Source: Chitinophaga pinensis
GTDB taxonomy: Bacteria; Bacteroidota; Bacteroidia; M30B66
Reading direction: 5' to 3'
NCBI GenBank assembly: GCA_945883545.1
Contig: CAMCXT010000012.1
Span: 1 to 64,000, forward strand
DNA length: 64,000 nucleotides
Shown: in pieces, positions 1 through 8,285 of the stretch
How positions within the stretch are numbered: the first letter of the stretch is position 1
Layout of the letters: every line of letters begins with the position of its first letter
Made by a program: the position numbers and the translations under genes
Notes under the pieces: generated by a model
Told to the model about the DNA's origin: nothing
Database searches by the model: none
Seen by the model: the letters and a program-made list of their open reading frames with translations, nothing else

Positions 1-456
1 CAGTCCAATTTTATTGTAAATAAAGTGCATCAACCAAACGGGTCCAATCAGGAGAAATTGGATGTCTTTTAAAAATGATGGTTTTTTCCCTTCAATGTGA
101 TGCCCAAAAAACTGACCTATCCATGCAATGACAAAAACTGCGAAACCAATAGCCCATTGAGGATAGGAAGATATTTCTTGAACTTGAAGACTCAGATAGT
201 TTAGTACAATTAGGAAAAAGGTCATTCCTACTGCCAAAGGTGGTGAAAGAAAGAAATACCAAATGATTGAAAGCCCTGAAATGATCCAAGCCCAATTGAG
301 ATGAGCATTGGCCAAGACTTCAGGAACAGGAATGGATCCAAACAATAGCACAATACTCCAAACAATGAGTGGAACACAAATCCAATGGATTGCCTTGTTG
401 GTTGAGTTCTTGTGGCTTACTGCGTATTCATCGAGCCAATCTTGAATTTGTCTCAT
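1..456 (-). CDS. Mpo1-like (DUF962/YGL010w) membrane protein, 3'-truncated by window edge
   Basis: This open frame is missing from the ORF track because it runs off the left edge without a stop; I translated it by hand. It starts at the ATG (454-456 complement) and is open for all 152 codons to base 1. The protein begins MRQIQDWLDEYAVSHKNSTN and has several hydrophobic segments. It also has the family pattern of an N-terminal H-K-N-x-x-N-K motif and later GQFFGHHIEGKKPSFLKD and GPVWLMHF. These match the DUF962/Mpo1-like family, whose yeast member is an Fe(II)-dependent dioxygenase that alpha-oxidises 2-hydroxy fatty acids; a role in lipid metabolism is inferred only from the family. Only a few residues appear to be missing. 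The ORF listed at 92-295 is a shadow inside this gene. Confidence 0.8.
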   Translation of the reverse strand, partial: MRQIQDWLDEYAVSHKNSTNKAIHWICVPLIVWSIVLLFGSIPVPEVLANAHLNWAWIISGLSIIWYFFLSPPLAVGMTFFLIVLNYLSLQVQEISSYPQWAIGFAVFVIAWIGQFFGHHIEGKKPSFLKDIQFLLIGPVWLMHFIYNKIGL

Positions 457-576
457 TTCGATCTGGCATTTGTAATATGTAAAGATATAGATTGGTTAAG
501 TTGGAATTACTGCTTGAATCAAGTATTGAAAATTTGAAGACTTGTCCATCTTTGGAATTTGACTCATACAGTATAG

Positions 577-610
577 GAGGTGAGTGGTTTTAAATCCCGC
601 CACCCCAACA
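577..610 (+). other. degenerate tRNA/tmRNA-like 3' end (T arm plus acceptor strand)
   Basis: The sequence GTGGT-TTTAAAT-CCCGC followed by CACCCCAACA has the layout of a T stem, a T loop (TTTAAAT versus the usual TTCAAAT), a T stem and a 3' acceptor strand. One stem pair is mismatched, and no pairing D arm, anticodon arm or 5' acceptor strand is found upstream. It could be the leftover 3' end of a tRNA or tmRNA, such as the duplicate left by an integrated element, or chance. No integrase or mobile gene lies nearby. Bases 457-694 hold no gene otherwise. Confidence 0.22.
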
Positions 611-694
611 AATTTCTTTATTTTAAACTTGGATCGTTTTTTCTTTTTTATGTTCCTTGATACCTAATATGACAAGTTTTTCGGGTTAAAATCC

Positions 695-702
695 TAGATT
701 TG
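695..702 (+). promoter_or_regulatory. candidate -7 box of yebC
   Basis: TAGATTTG matches the Bacteroidota -7 consensus TAnnTTTG perfectly and ends 21 bases before the yebC ATG. A clear -33 TTTG is not obvious; a run of T lies about 14 bases upstream. Confidence 0.4.
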
Positions 703-723
703 CGATACTGAATTGTTAGTTAC

Positions 724-1431
724 ATGGGACGTATTTTCGAAAAACGAAAGCATAAGATGTTTGCTCGCTACGATAAGATGGCGAAGGCATTCACAAGAAT
801 CGGAAAAGAAATTGCCATTGCGGTAAAACAGGGCGGACCTGATCCTGATGGAAATCCGCGCTTGCGAGCCGCGATGAGAAATGCTAAGTCATTGAATATG
901 CCGAAAGATAGAATTGAGGCAGCAATTAAACGCGCAGTTTCTAAAGATGCGGGCGATTTCTCGGAAGTTGTATACGAAGGTTATGGTCCATATGGAGTAG
1001 CAATTCTTATTGAAACGGCTACCGACAACACTACAAGAACTGTTGCTAACGTGAGGATGCACCTTACCCGTGGCGATGGATCATTGGGTAAAACTGGATC
1101 TTTGGACTTTATCTTCGAGCGTAAAGCTCTTTTTAATCTGAATGCTGAAGGCTTGGATGTTGAAGAACTTGAGCTTGAACTGATCGACCATGGTTTAGAA
1201 GAGATCAACTTGGACGAAGGCACCATTTTTATTTACACTGCATTTACAGATTATCACAAAATGCAAACTGAACTTGAGCGAAGAAATCTTAATATTTCGG
1301 GTTCAGAATTGGTGAGAATTCCACTAACAACAGTGGAACTAACCGAAGAGCAGGAAGAGGAAATTAACGAGTTGGTTGAAAAGATCGAGGAAGACGAAGA
1401 TGTTCAGCAGGTTTTTATTAACGTGAAATAA
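724..1431 (+). CDS. yebC: YebC/PmpR family translation/transcription factor
   Basis: This 235-residue protein has the YebC/TACO1 family length and signature. It begins MGRIFEKRKHKMFARYDKMA and continues with a basic first domain (GGPDPDGNPRLRAAMRNAK, then NMPKDRIEAAIKRA). An acidic C-terminal domain ends in EEQEEEINELVEKIEEDEDV. The first two residues differ from the textbook MAGHSKW start, as is usual in Bacteroidota. Family members bind DNA in some reports (PmpR), and more recently have been tied to relief of ribosome stalling at proline-rich stretches. The gene is monocistronic, behind a candidate TAnnTTTG promoter. Its last 14 bases overlap the 3' end of the convergent FG-GAP gene, leaving no room for an intrinsic terminator. 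Confidence 0.93.
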   Translation: MGRIFEKRKHKMFARYDKMAKAFTRIGKEIAIAVKQGGPDPDGNPRLRAAMRNAKSLNMPKDRIEAAIKRAVSKDAGDFSEVVYEGYGPYGVAILIETATDNTTRTVANVRMHLTRGDGSLGKTGSLDFIFERKALFNLNAEGLDVEELELELIDHGLEEINLDEGTIFIYTAFTDYHKMQTELERRNLNISGSELVRIPLTTVELTEEQEEEINELVEKIEEDEDVQQVFINVK

Positions 1432-3613
1432 TCAATTTGCTAAAGCTGGATTTTTTGGAATCCATAACTTGAATTATATAAATGCCATTTGAGAAGCCGG
1501 AGAGATGAATAGTTGCTCCGGCTTTTTCGTTTGATTTTTTAGTCATTAATAGTTTTCCACTCAAGTCGAATAATTGGATTGTTTTACTTAGGTCGTTTTG
1601 CGCATCAAATGCAATGAATACTTGATTTGTAGCAGGATTAGGAAATAGAATAATGTGCTGAATGTTTTCCTGTTTTTCGAAAGCCAATGGCTCTCCTCCA
1701 AGGTAAAGCGATAATCCTCCACGCGCGTTCCCAGTAATTAGATCGGGATATGAGTCATTGTTTAAAAGTCCTGTAGTAATTCCAGTTAACTTTCCTTCAT
1801 CAATGTTTGAAATAGTGCTGTCTAGGAGAGGAAATGAATTATCCTCGGTGATCTCCCAAGTAGAGATTGTGCCTCTTTCAGTTCCACATAAAAGATAATT
1901 TGAGCCTAGATATTCGACTATTGCAGGATTAGAATATCCATAATTACTCACACCTTCTTGAATAGTTTCTACATTTCCCCATTGTTCAATGTCTGGAGAT
2001 GCTGGGAATTGAGGGTTGTTTATCGATCCAACATTTAAAAACACTCTAACAAATCCCTGCCTAGAGCCTGAAATCAAATCGGTGAGGCCATCGTTGTTCG
2101 CGTCGAAAAATGTGGGGGCAGAAAAATCGAATGCATCAGATTGAATGCTATTTTCTGGCATCAATTGAAAATCAAAATTCCCACTAGAGCTATTGTTGTA
2201 TAATAATCTGAATTTCCCATCAAGCTGACCAACAATAATTTCTGGTAAGTTGTCGCCATTGAAGTCGCTTGCTCCAGGAGCCAAGTATTTCAAGTTTAGC
2301 GCTCGAAATCCTCCTAAATCATCTGTTCGATAAACAAAGTTTGGGGAATTGGCAGAGCCCGTATTTTCAAATAGCCAAAGTGCAGCTCTGTAATTTCCTG
2401 TAGTTGACGGAGAGATTGGCAATTCAAATTCTCCACCAGTCCCAACGATTAAATCTAGATCTCCATCATTGTCGGCATCAACTAACAGGGGAAGTGAATT
2501 TCTTCCTAAATCGGCCATTTCATGACAAAGAAACGGTTCTTCAATTTCGGTAAAGTGAAAAGAGCTTTCACTTACAGAATTGTATCTTTTCATTAGTCTC
2601 CCTGAGTTTATAGCTTGATCTTCAGTATTAGGTGCTATGATTAAATCAGGGAGATTATCGTTGTTTGTTTGTGCTCTAAAGATTCCTGGGAAAATAGGTA
2701 CACCTACATTATTCCAGTTGGGTGGATAGTTGTTGGGAGTAGGCACAATTATATCTGTAGATCCTTGAGGTTGATTGATCAGAAAAAGAGCCTCTGGAAA
2801 TGAAACATCTCCCAGAAGTAAATCGGAGTCTGTGTCTTGGTCAACATCATCTATCAAAAGTGCCGAACCACTGTGTCTGCTGCCATCAGCCATTCTTCCA
2901 CAGGAATCGTTGTAGTTAATTGAATTCGATAGTCCGTCTTCTGTAAAATTTCCCCAGTTGTCGGATTCCAATCTGAAGATCAATTCTTCATTGTTCCCAT
3001 TAATTTCTTGACTTAAATTTTTGTGATACTCAACGCAAGTTCCAAGTATGTAAAAAGTTAGAATATCAAGATCGCCATCTCCGTCAATATCGTCAATAGC
3101 AGGAATGTCAACACGACTAACGAATAGGTTCAGTGGATTTCCATAATAGTCGGAGAGCAGCAGGTTGGTGACAAGTTCGAATGATGGAGTTGGTCCTGAA
3201 TTAGGAAGTCTCTTGTAAACACTAATTCCATTGGATGCAGATACAAATAGATCGTCAAGATTATCGTTGTTATAATCGCGAATTACAAACCAGTTTGAAA
3301 TCTCAGGTAAATCTATACTTAGAGTAGGATTATATGTCCAAGATTGACGATTGTCGAAAGACTCATAAACTGAAACTTTGTTTCCAGATCTGTCTAATAC
3401 AATGAGGTCTAAATTTCCATCATTGTTTAGATCAGTTTGCTGCAATTGTGGAGCATTCATGCCACCAAACCATGCATTGGAGTAGCTAGTAAGATTGTCT
3501 TTACCAGTGAATGGGATTGAGTTGTCAAACCTAAAACCAAAAGGGATTTCTTGAGCAACAAGGGAGTTGATCAGTATGCAAAAAAAGCTTAAGGTTTTGA
3601 GGTATTTAAACAT
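1418..3613 (-). CDS. FG-GAP/VCBS repeat secreted protein with type IX sorting domain
   Basis: The product is a 731-residue secreted protein. A signal peptide (FKYLKTLSFFCILINSLVAQ) is followed by many FG-GAP/VCBS-type repeats with the calcium-loop pattern D-x-N-x-D-G-D-x-D (for example DLNNDGNLDLIV, DIDGDGDLDIL, DADNDGDLDLIVG, DFNGDNLPEIIVG). These presumably form a beta-propeller. The C-terminal ~80 residues (LFPNPATNQVFIAF, ending GIYIIQVMDSKKSSFSKLIISR) form a typical type A C-terminal sorting domain for type IX secretion, so the protein is probably exported through SprA, which is encoded in this window. The ORF-track start is a TTG; I prefer the ATG at 3611-3613, which overlaps the apt stop as TGATG and implies translational coupling. 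The ligand or substrate is unknown. Confidence 0.88.
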   Translation of the reverse strand: MFKYLKTLSFFCILINSLVAQEIPFGFRFDNSIPFTGKDNLTSYSNAWFGGMNAPQLQQTDLNNDGNLDLIVLDRSGNKVSVYESFDNRQSWTYNPTLSIDLPEISNWFVIRDYNNDNLDDLFVSASNGISVYKRLPNSGPTPSFELVTNLLLSDYYGNPLNLFVSRVDIPAIDDIDGDGDLDILTFYILGTCVEYHKNLSQEINGNNEELIFRLESDNWGNFTEDGLSNSINYNDSCGRMADGSRHSGSALLIDDVDQDTDSDLLLGDVSFPEALFLINQPQGSTDIIVPTPNNYPPNWNNVGVPIFPGIFRAQTNNDNLPDLIIAPNTEDQAINSGRLMKRYNSVSESSFHFTEIEEPFLCHEMADLGRNSLPLLVDADNDGDLDLIVGTGGEFELPISPSTTGNYRAALWLFENTGSANSPNFVYRTDDLGGFRALNLKYLAPGASDFNGDNLPEIIVGQLDGKFRLLYNNSSSGNFDFQLMPENSIQSDAFDFSAPTFFDANNDGLTDLISGSRQGFVRVFLNVGSINNPQFPASPDIEQWGNVETIQEGVSNYGYSNPAIVEYLGSNYLLCGTERGTISTWEITEDNSFPLLDSTISNIDEGKLTGITTGLLNNDSYPDLITGNARGGLSLYLGGEPLAFEKQENIQHIILFPNPATNQVFIAFDAQNDLSKTIQLFDLSGKLLMTKKSNEKAGATIHLSGFSNGIYIIQVMDSKKSSFSKLIISR

Positions 3614-4143
3614 CAATAAGTTGCCAAGCTGTTGATTTCGGAGCCATATTTAGATAAAGTATCCTTGCCATTGAGAAAAGACAGTTCAACGAGAAACGAA
3701 AATGCCTCAATTGAAGCACCTTGGCTTTTAATCAATTCTGCGGCAGCAGCGGCAGTGCCACCTGTTGCTAACAAATCATCATGCACTATCACTTTCCAAT
3801 TGGGTTTGATTGCATCAGCATGCACTTCGATTGTGGCACTCCCATATTCAAGGTCGTAAGACCATGAAACGGTTTGATATGGGAGTTTTCCAGCTTTCCG
3901 AACTGGAATAAACGGAATGTTGAGCTGCTGCGCCATGAGCATTCCAAACAAAAAGCCTCGGCTTTCAACGCCAAGAATAGCATCGATTCCAAGATCTCGA
4001 AAAGGCTCTGTTAGACTTATGGTTATTTCTCTGCAAAGAACAGGGTTTTCTAAAATGGGTGTGATGTCTTTAAATAGAATTCCAGTTTTGGGGAAGTCTG
4101 CAACATCTCTGATGGAAGCTTTTACTTTTTCTTCTATGGTCAT
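3613..4143 (-). CDS. apt: adenine phosphoribosyltransferase
   Basis: Apt joins adenine and PRPP to make AMP in purine salvage, in the cytoplasm. At 176 residues it has the family length. It shows the N-terminal DFPKTGILFKDITP block, the GVESRGFLFG segment, the KLPYQTVSWSYDLEYG loop and the PRPP-binding motif VIVHDDLLATGGTA near residues 118-131. The ATG overlaps the stop of the upstream helix-hairpin-helix gene as ATGA, and its stop overlaps the start of the FG-GAP gene as TGATG. The three genes therefore form one tightly coupled operon. Confidence 0.95.
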   Translation of the reverse strand: MTIEEKVKASIRDVADFPKTGILFKDITPILENPVLCREITISLTEPFRDLGIDAILGVESRGFLFGMLMAQQLNIPFIPVRKAGKLPYQTVSWSYDLEYGSATIEVHADAIKPNWKVIVHDDLLATGGTAAAAAELIKSQGASIEAFSFLVELSFLNGKDTLSKYGSEINSLATY

Positions 4144-5033
4144 TCAAAAGTCAGGTAGTGAACCACTCTCTCTAGCTGTTCGGGCTTTATCGCATAAATT
4201 GCCTGAAGGTCCGAGGGCTTTCGGAAGGGGCCGTGTTTGATGCGGTAATTTACGATGCTTTTTGCTACACCATACCAGAAGTAAGGATGCTTTTGTAATT
4301 CTTCAAATTTGACTTGATTGACACTGAATTTTTTAATGTTCGAGGTGTCGAGAGTTAAATAGGGTTGGATTTCTTGGTAAATACTATCGGGGAAGTTTTT
4401 AATTTCCAGTAATTGCTTCGTACTCCAAAATCCACCAAGTTGATTTCTGCGTTTAACTATTTGCGAAGCCCTAAATTTTCCTATTCCCTTTAACTGCGTA
4501 AGTTGTGTTGAATCGGCGCTATTTAAAGCGACCGTGAGTTGTTTTCGTGCAGTTTTTTGTGGGTTTATACGATTAGATTTTATTGTTGAATCGAATTGTA
4601 CATAAGGGCTTAATGCTTCATATCGCTTATCATTCATACAGTAAAGTCGTTTCAGGTCTTCCTTTTTTCTGAATCTCCCTCCCTTAGAAACGAACTTTAT
4701 TATTGATGCGCTTTCCTTGGCACTAAATCCCATAGCCTGCCAACCATCTGCATTCAGCAAATTTGGATCAAATGGCTTAAGCAGGCCAGGGATGTTTAGT
4801 TGTTTTCGACCTTGAGTTTTCCGCTGAAAAATGCTGTCACTTTCTTTTTGCTTCGTCTCTATCCAATCTTGACTAATTTCGCTGAAAAGGAGTTCTGCTG
4901 GTGGAGCTGGTGGGAATATCCTATGCCAGTTCATTCTAATGATTTCTGAGGATAACAATAGAACCACCAGAAAAATGATACCCTTCTGCTCGGTCCTAGA
5001 ATAAGTGAAGAATGCTTTCAGGTATTGCTTCAT
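4140..5033 (-). CDS. helix-hairpin-helix (ComEA-like) DNA-binding membrane protein
   Basis: This 297-residue protein has one N-terminal membrane segment (about residues 18-33) and a linker. Three helix-hairpin-helix modules of the ComEA/ComE-type repeat follow. The middle one (LNSADSTQLTQLKGIGKFRASQIVKRRNQ...) is the clearest, with the hairpin G-I-G. The first and third have weaker hairpins (LNADGWQAMGFSAKES; FEELQKHPYFWYGVAKSIVNYR). Family knowledge suggests non-specific DNA binding, possibly in DNA uptake; no other competence gene lies nearby. It is the first gene of the operon with apt. A near-consensus -7 box (TTCCTTTG) lies 8 bases before the ATG. Confidence 0.82.
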   Translation of the reverse strand: MKQYLKAFFTYSRTEQKGIIFLVVLLLSSEIIRMNWHRIFPPAPPAELLFSEISQDWIETKQKESDSIFQRKTQGRKQLNIPGLLKPFDPNLLNADGWQAMGFSAKESASIIKFVSKGGRFRKKEDLKRLYCMNDKRYEALSPYVQFDSTIKSNRINPQKTARKQLTVALNSADSTQLTQLKGIGKFRASQIVKRRNQLGGFWSTKQLLEIKNFPDSIYQEIQPYLTLDTSNIKKFSVNQVKFEELQKHPYFWYGVAKSIVNYRIKHGPFRKPSDLQAIYAIKPEQLERVVHYLTFE

Positions 5034-5230
5034 GATCCTTGCAAAGGAAAATGAAGACTTTTGAATTAATCGGCAATGAAACGGTTATAAACGATTAAAT
5101 CGGATACGTTTTATGTGTCTGAAAATCAGACCAATAAAATTGATTCATCTTTAGTGAAGTTGAGTTGGCTGTACAGATTTGGCGCATCGATCAGGCGATC
5201 AATCAGTTATGAATGAAGATGTCTGATTGA

Positions 5231-6142
5231 TTAAGACTGCGCTTTTAATTGGGTCTGAAGCACAGCTAATCCATCTTCGAAGGAATGTGGATTGTACCCT
5301 AACACGCTTCTGGATTTTGTTAAATCGAATCCAGTTCTTGGTGGTCTTTTTGCTGGTTGGTTTAACCCTGATGAGTCGGTGCGATGAACGATCGATTTGT
5401 CGAGTCCGAAATAATCAGCAACACGGTTAACCAATTCGAAGATATTCATGTAATCGGGCCCAGAAATATTGAAAATTCCATTTGCTTTTTGTGTAGCAGC
5501 GAGTAGGCAGCCTTCTGCAAGGTCTTCAGCAAGAGTAGGCATTCTATATTGGTCATCCACGACATTGATCGGACTTCCTTTTTCCAGTGCTCCTTTTGCC
5601 CATAGCACAACATTAGAGCGGCTCATGTGATCAGCTACACCATATACAAGTATTGTACGCAGGATAGCCCAGCTATTAGATTTTGCTTTGACGATGTTTT
5701 CAGCTTCTGCCTTCGACCATCCGTAATAGGAAACAGGATTAGCTTCAGCTTCTTCGGTGTAAGGGCCATTTAGTCCGTCGAAAATGAAATCAGTTGAAAC
5801 ATGCACAAGATGCGCACCTACAGAATTGCACGCTTCAACGATATAATCAACCGCATGCACATTGTTTCTTAGGCATCCATCCCGATCCGATTCGCAAGCA
5901 TCTACATTGGTCATGGCAGCTGCATGAATCACAACATCAGGTTGGAACTGTGCAATTACTGAAAGCACATTCTCTCGATCCCCAATATCCATTGGGTGAT
6001 AGGTATAACCATGTTGAGTAATTAATCGATTTTCTCCTCTAGCTGTAGCAACGAGTTCGACTTTATCGCGGTAATTACCTAGGCAGGCATAAACGATTTT
6101 TTGGCCTAACAATCCGTTACTTCCAGTGATAAGAATTTTCAT
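5231..6142 (-). CDS. RmlD-like NAD(P)-dependent sugar reductase (SDR family)
   Basis: This 303-residue protein belongs to the extended SDR family close to RmlD (dTDP-4-dehydrorhamnose reductase). The Rossmann motif ITGSNGLLGQKIV is at the N terminus, followed by HAAAMTNVDACE and the catalytic region STDFIFDG with YYGWSKAEAE (the Y-x-x-x-K pair). No RmlA, B or C genes are nearby, so the exact sugar-nucleotide substrate is not established; other Bacteroidota have this stand-alone paralogue. A TACTTTTC box lies about 40 bases upstream of the ATG. The 197 bases between this gene's stop and the helix-hairpin-helix gene hold nothing recognisable besides that promoter region. Confidence 0.82.
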   Translation of the reverse strand: MKILITGSNGLLGQKIVYACLGNYRDKVELVATARGENRLITQHGYTYHPMDIGDRENVLSVIAQFQPDVVIHAAAMTNVDACESDRDGCLRNNVHAVDYIVEACNSVGAHLVHVSTDFIFDGLNGPYTEEAEANPVSYYGWSKAEAENIVKAKSNSWAILRTILVYGVADHMSRSNVVLWAKGALEKGSPINVVDDQYRMPTLAEDLAEGCLLAATQKANGIFNISGPDYMNIFELVNRVADYFGLDKSIVHRTDSSGLNQPAKRPPRTGFDLTKSRSVLGYNPHSFEDGLAVLQTQLKAQS

Positions 6143-6190
6143 GCTTCAATGATGTGGATGGCTTTGCTGCTTAAATTGATAGAAAAGTAC

Positions 6191-6412
6191 TTAGAGATCC
6201 CAAACTCTGGTTCTACTGTTTTGGATGTATTCCTTTAATTTCAGAATAAATGCCATGTGCAGATAAACTATCAGCGGGGAGCCCAGCGTGAGAAAAGAAG
6301 CGTAAATAAAAAACAATCGAATGTTTGATCTACGCATATTGAGCTTACCACCCAACCAAGTACATACTCCAAACGCTTGACGTTCAAAGAAATTTGAGAT
6401 TGTTTGGATCAT
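6191..6412 (-). CDS. PspC domain small membrane protein
   Basis: This 73-residue protein has the PspC pattern: an N-terminal amphipathic part (RQAFGVCTWLGGKLNM) and one long hydrophobic segment (IRLFFIYASFLTLGSPLIVYLHMAFIL). In enterobacteria PspC senses envelope stress with PspA and PspB. In Bacteroidota such proteins are often small and stand-alone, so the role here is inferred as envelope related. It is divergent from pruA, with about 120 bases between the start codons. Confidence 0.75.
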   Translation of the reverse strand: MIQTISNFFERQAFGVCTWLGGKLNMRRSNIRLFFIYASFLTLGSPLIVYLHMAFILKLKEYIQNSRTRVWDL

Positions 6413-6504
6413 GTGTTGAGTGTTTTACAGCTACGCCACCAAATTACACAAATGATTCCTGATTCGAAAGTAAATTCAAGATCAACAATACATCGTTCGT
6501 TTGT

Positions 6505-6512
6505 TACTTTTG
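6505..6512 (+). promoter_or_regulatory. candidate -7 box of pruA
   Basis: TACTTTTG is a perfect TAnnTTTG match, 20 bases before the chosen pruA ATG at 6533. It lies inside the ORF-track extension, which supports the shorter start. Confidence 0.45.
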
Positions 6513-6532
6513 GGATCTCAAAACCAATCTAT

Positions 6533-8164
6533 ATGTTGAAAGGATTTTTTAATGTTCCGAAAGCTATTAATGAGCCGGTTAAGTCATATTTGCCCGGAAG
6601 TCATGAGCGTGCGGAATTGAAAGATATGCTGTCGCATTTGCAGTCGCAGCAAATTGATATTCCGATGATCATCGGTGGAAAGGAAGTTTTTACAGATCAA
6701 AAAGTAAGCCTTCGCCAGCCGCATAAAACCAAGCATGTTCTTGGACAGTTTTCTCGAGGAACAGAAGATCATGTTAAACAGGCAATTGATGAGGCTCTTT
6801 TAGCTAAATCAGCTTGGGAGAAAATGACTTGGGAGAATAGAGCAGCAATTTTTCTTAAGGCCGCTGAATTGATCGCGGGTCCATACAGAGCGCGTTTGAA
6901 CGCAGCTACTATGTTGGGTCAATCGAAGAATGTTTATCAAGCAGAGATCGATTCGGCTTGTGAAATGATCGATTTTTTAAGGTTCAATGTTCAATATATG
7001 ACGGAGATCTATGCTCAGCAACCTGCATCCTCTCCGGGAATTTGGAATCGCCTCGAACAAAGGCCATTGGAAGGATTTGTGTTTGCACTAACGCCATTTA
7101 ATTTCACTGCAATTGCTGGTAATCTGCCAACTTCGGCAGCTATGATGGGGAATGTGGTTGTATGGAAACCAGCAGATACACAAATTTATGCAGCACATGT
7201 TTTGATGGAAATTTTCAAAGCAGCTGGAGTTCCTGATGGTGTTATCAATTTGGTTTTCGTAAGTGGGCCAACGGCAGGAAAGGTGATTTTTTCGCATCCT
7301 GATTTTGCTGGAATTCACTTTACAGGATCAACAGGAGTATTTCAAAATATCTGGAAAACGATTGGAGAGAATATTCATTTATATAAAACCTATCCAAGAA
7401 TTGTTGGTGAAACAGGAGGGAAGGATTTTATTTTCGTACACAAATCGGCTGATGCTCCAGTTGTTGCCACTGCAATTTCGCGTGGAGCGTTTGAATATCA
7501 AGGACAAAAATGTTCTGCTGCCTCACGTTGCTATATTCCTGACAATATTTGGCCTGGTGTTAAGGAACATTTGATTAAAGATATTTCATCATTTAAAATT
7601 GGACCTGTAGATGATTTTAGCAATTTTATTAATGCTGTAATTGATGAAAAATCGTTCGACAAATTGGCTGCCTATATTGATCAAGCGAAACAGGATCCAG
7701 ATGCAGAAATAATTGCTGGAGGTACCTATGATAAAACCAATGGATGGTTTGTTTCTCCTACAGTTATTGTTACTAAAAATCCTCATTATACAACCATGTG
7801 TGAAGAGTTGTTTGGCCCTGTGGTGACTATTTATGTTTATCCTGCAGATGCATTTTCAGAGACATTAAAAATTGCAGATCAAACTTCCATTTATGCGTTG
7901 ACGGGCTCGATTATTTCTAACGACCGTTATGCTGTGGATGAAGCAACATTTGCTCTGCGTAATGCAGCAGGTAACTTCTACATCAACGATAAGCCAACGG
8001 GTGCAGTTGTTGGGCAGCAGCCTTTTGGAGGTGCTAGAGGTTCTGGCACAAACGACAAAGCCGGATCAATGATTAACCTTTTGCGTTGGGTTTCGCCAAG
8101 AACAATTAAAGAGACATTTGTGCCACCTACTGATTACCGTTATCCTTATTTAAATGAGGCATAA
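6533..8164 (+). CDS. pruA: L-glutamate gamma-semialdehyde (1-pyrroline-5-carboxylate) dehydrogenase
   Basis: This aldehyde dehydrogenase carries out the second step of proline breakdown, from glutamate semialdehyde to glutamate, with NAD+. The ORF-track start is a TTG at 6404. The family start MLKGFFNVPKAINEPVKSY is the ATG at 6533, giving 543 residues, the usual length. Visible motifs are FALTPFNFTAIAGNLPTSAA, VWKPADTQ, the FTGSTGVF cofactor loop, the glutamate in IVGETGGKDF and the catalytic cysteine in EYQGQKCSAASR. FFGP-type (ELFGPVVTIYVY) and QQPFGGARGSGTNDK segments close the fold. PutA/proline dehydrogenase is not in the window. A strong hairpin terminator follows. Confidence 0.95.
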   Translation: MLKGFFNVPKAINEPVKSYLPGSHERAELKDMLSHLQSQQIDIPMIIGGKEVFTDQKVSLRQPHKTKHVLGQFSRGTEDHVKQAIDEALLAKSAWEKMTWENRAAIFLKAAELIAGPYRARLNAATMLGQSKNVYQAEIDSACEMIDFLRFNVQYMTEIYAQQPASSPGIWNRLEQRPLEGFVFALTPFNFTAIAGNLPTSAAMMGNVVVWKPADTQIYAAHVLMEIFKAAGVPDGVINLVFVSGPTAGKVIFSHPDFAGIHFTGSTGVFQNIWKTIGENIHLYKTYPRIVGETGGKDFIFVHKSADAPVVATAISRGAFEYQGQKCSAASRCYIPDNIWPGVKEHLIKDISSFKIGPVDDFSNFINAVIDEKSFDKLAAYIDQAKQDPDAEIIAGGTYDKTNGWFVSPTVIVTKNPHYTTMCEELFGPVVTIYVYPADAFSETLKIADQTSIYALTGSIISNDRYAVDEATFALRNAAGNFYINDKPTGAVVGQQPFGGARGSGTNDKAGSMINLLRWVSPRTIKETFVPPTDYRYPYLNEA

Positions 8165-8190
8165 TTAGAAACGTTCTTCCGCAATAAAAT

Positions 8191-8224
8191 AAAAACGCCC
8201 GATTATTTTTAATCGGGCGTTTTT
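8191..8224. terminator. bidirectional rho-independent terminator after pruA
   Basis: A perfect 15-base inverted repeat (AAAAACGCCCGATTA / TAATCGGGCGTTTTT) with a TTTT loop is flanked by A and T runs. It serves pruA on the plus strand and can also serve the dipeptidyl peptidase III gene, which ends at 8286 on the minus strand. Confidence 0.92.
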
Positions 8225-8285
8225 ATTAATAATTAATTTGATTGATTCTTTCCGAATAGTAATTTAATCGGGCAAGTCATTCTTG

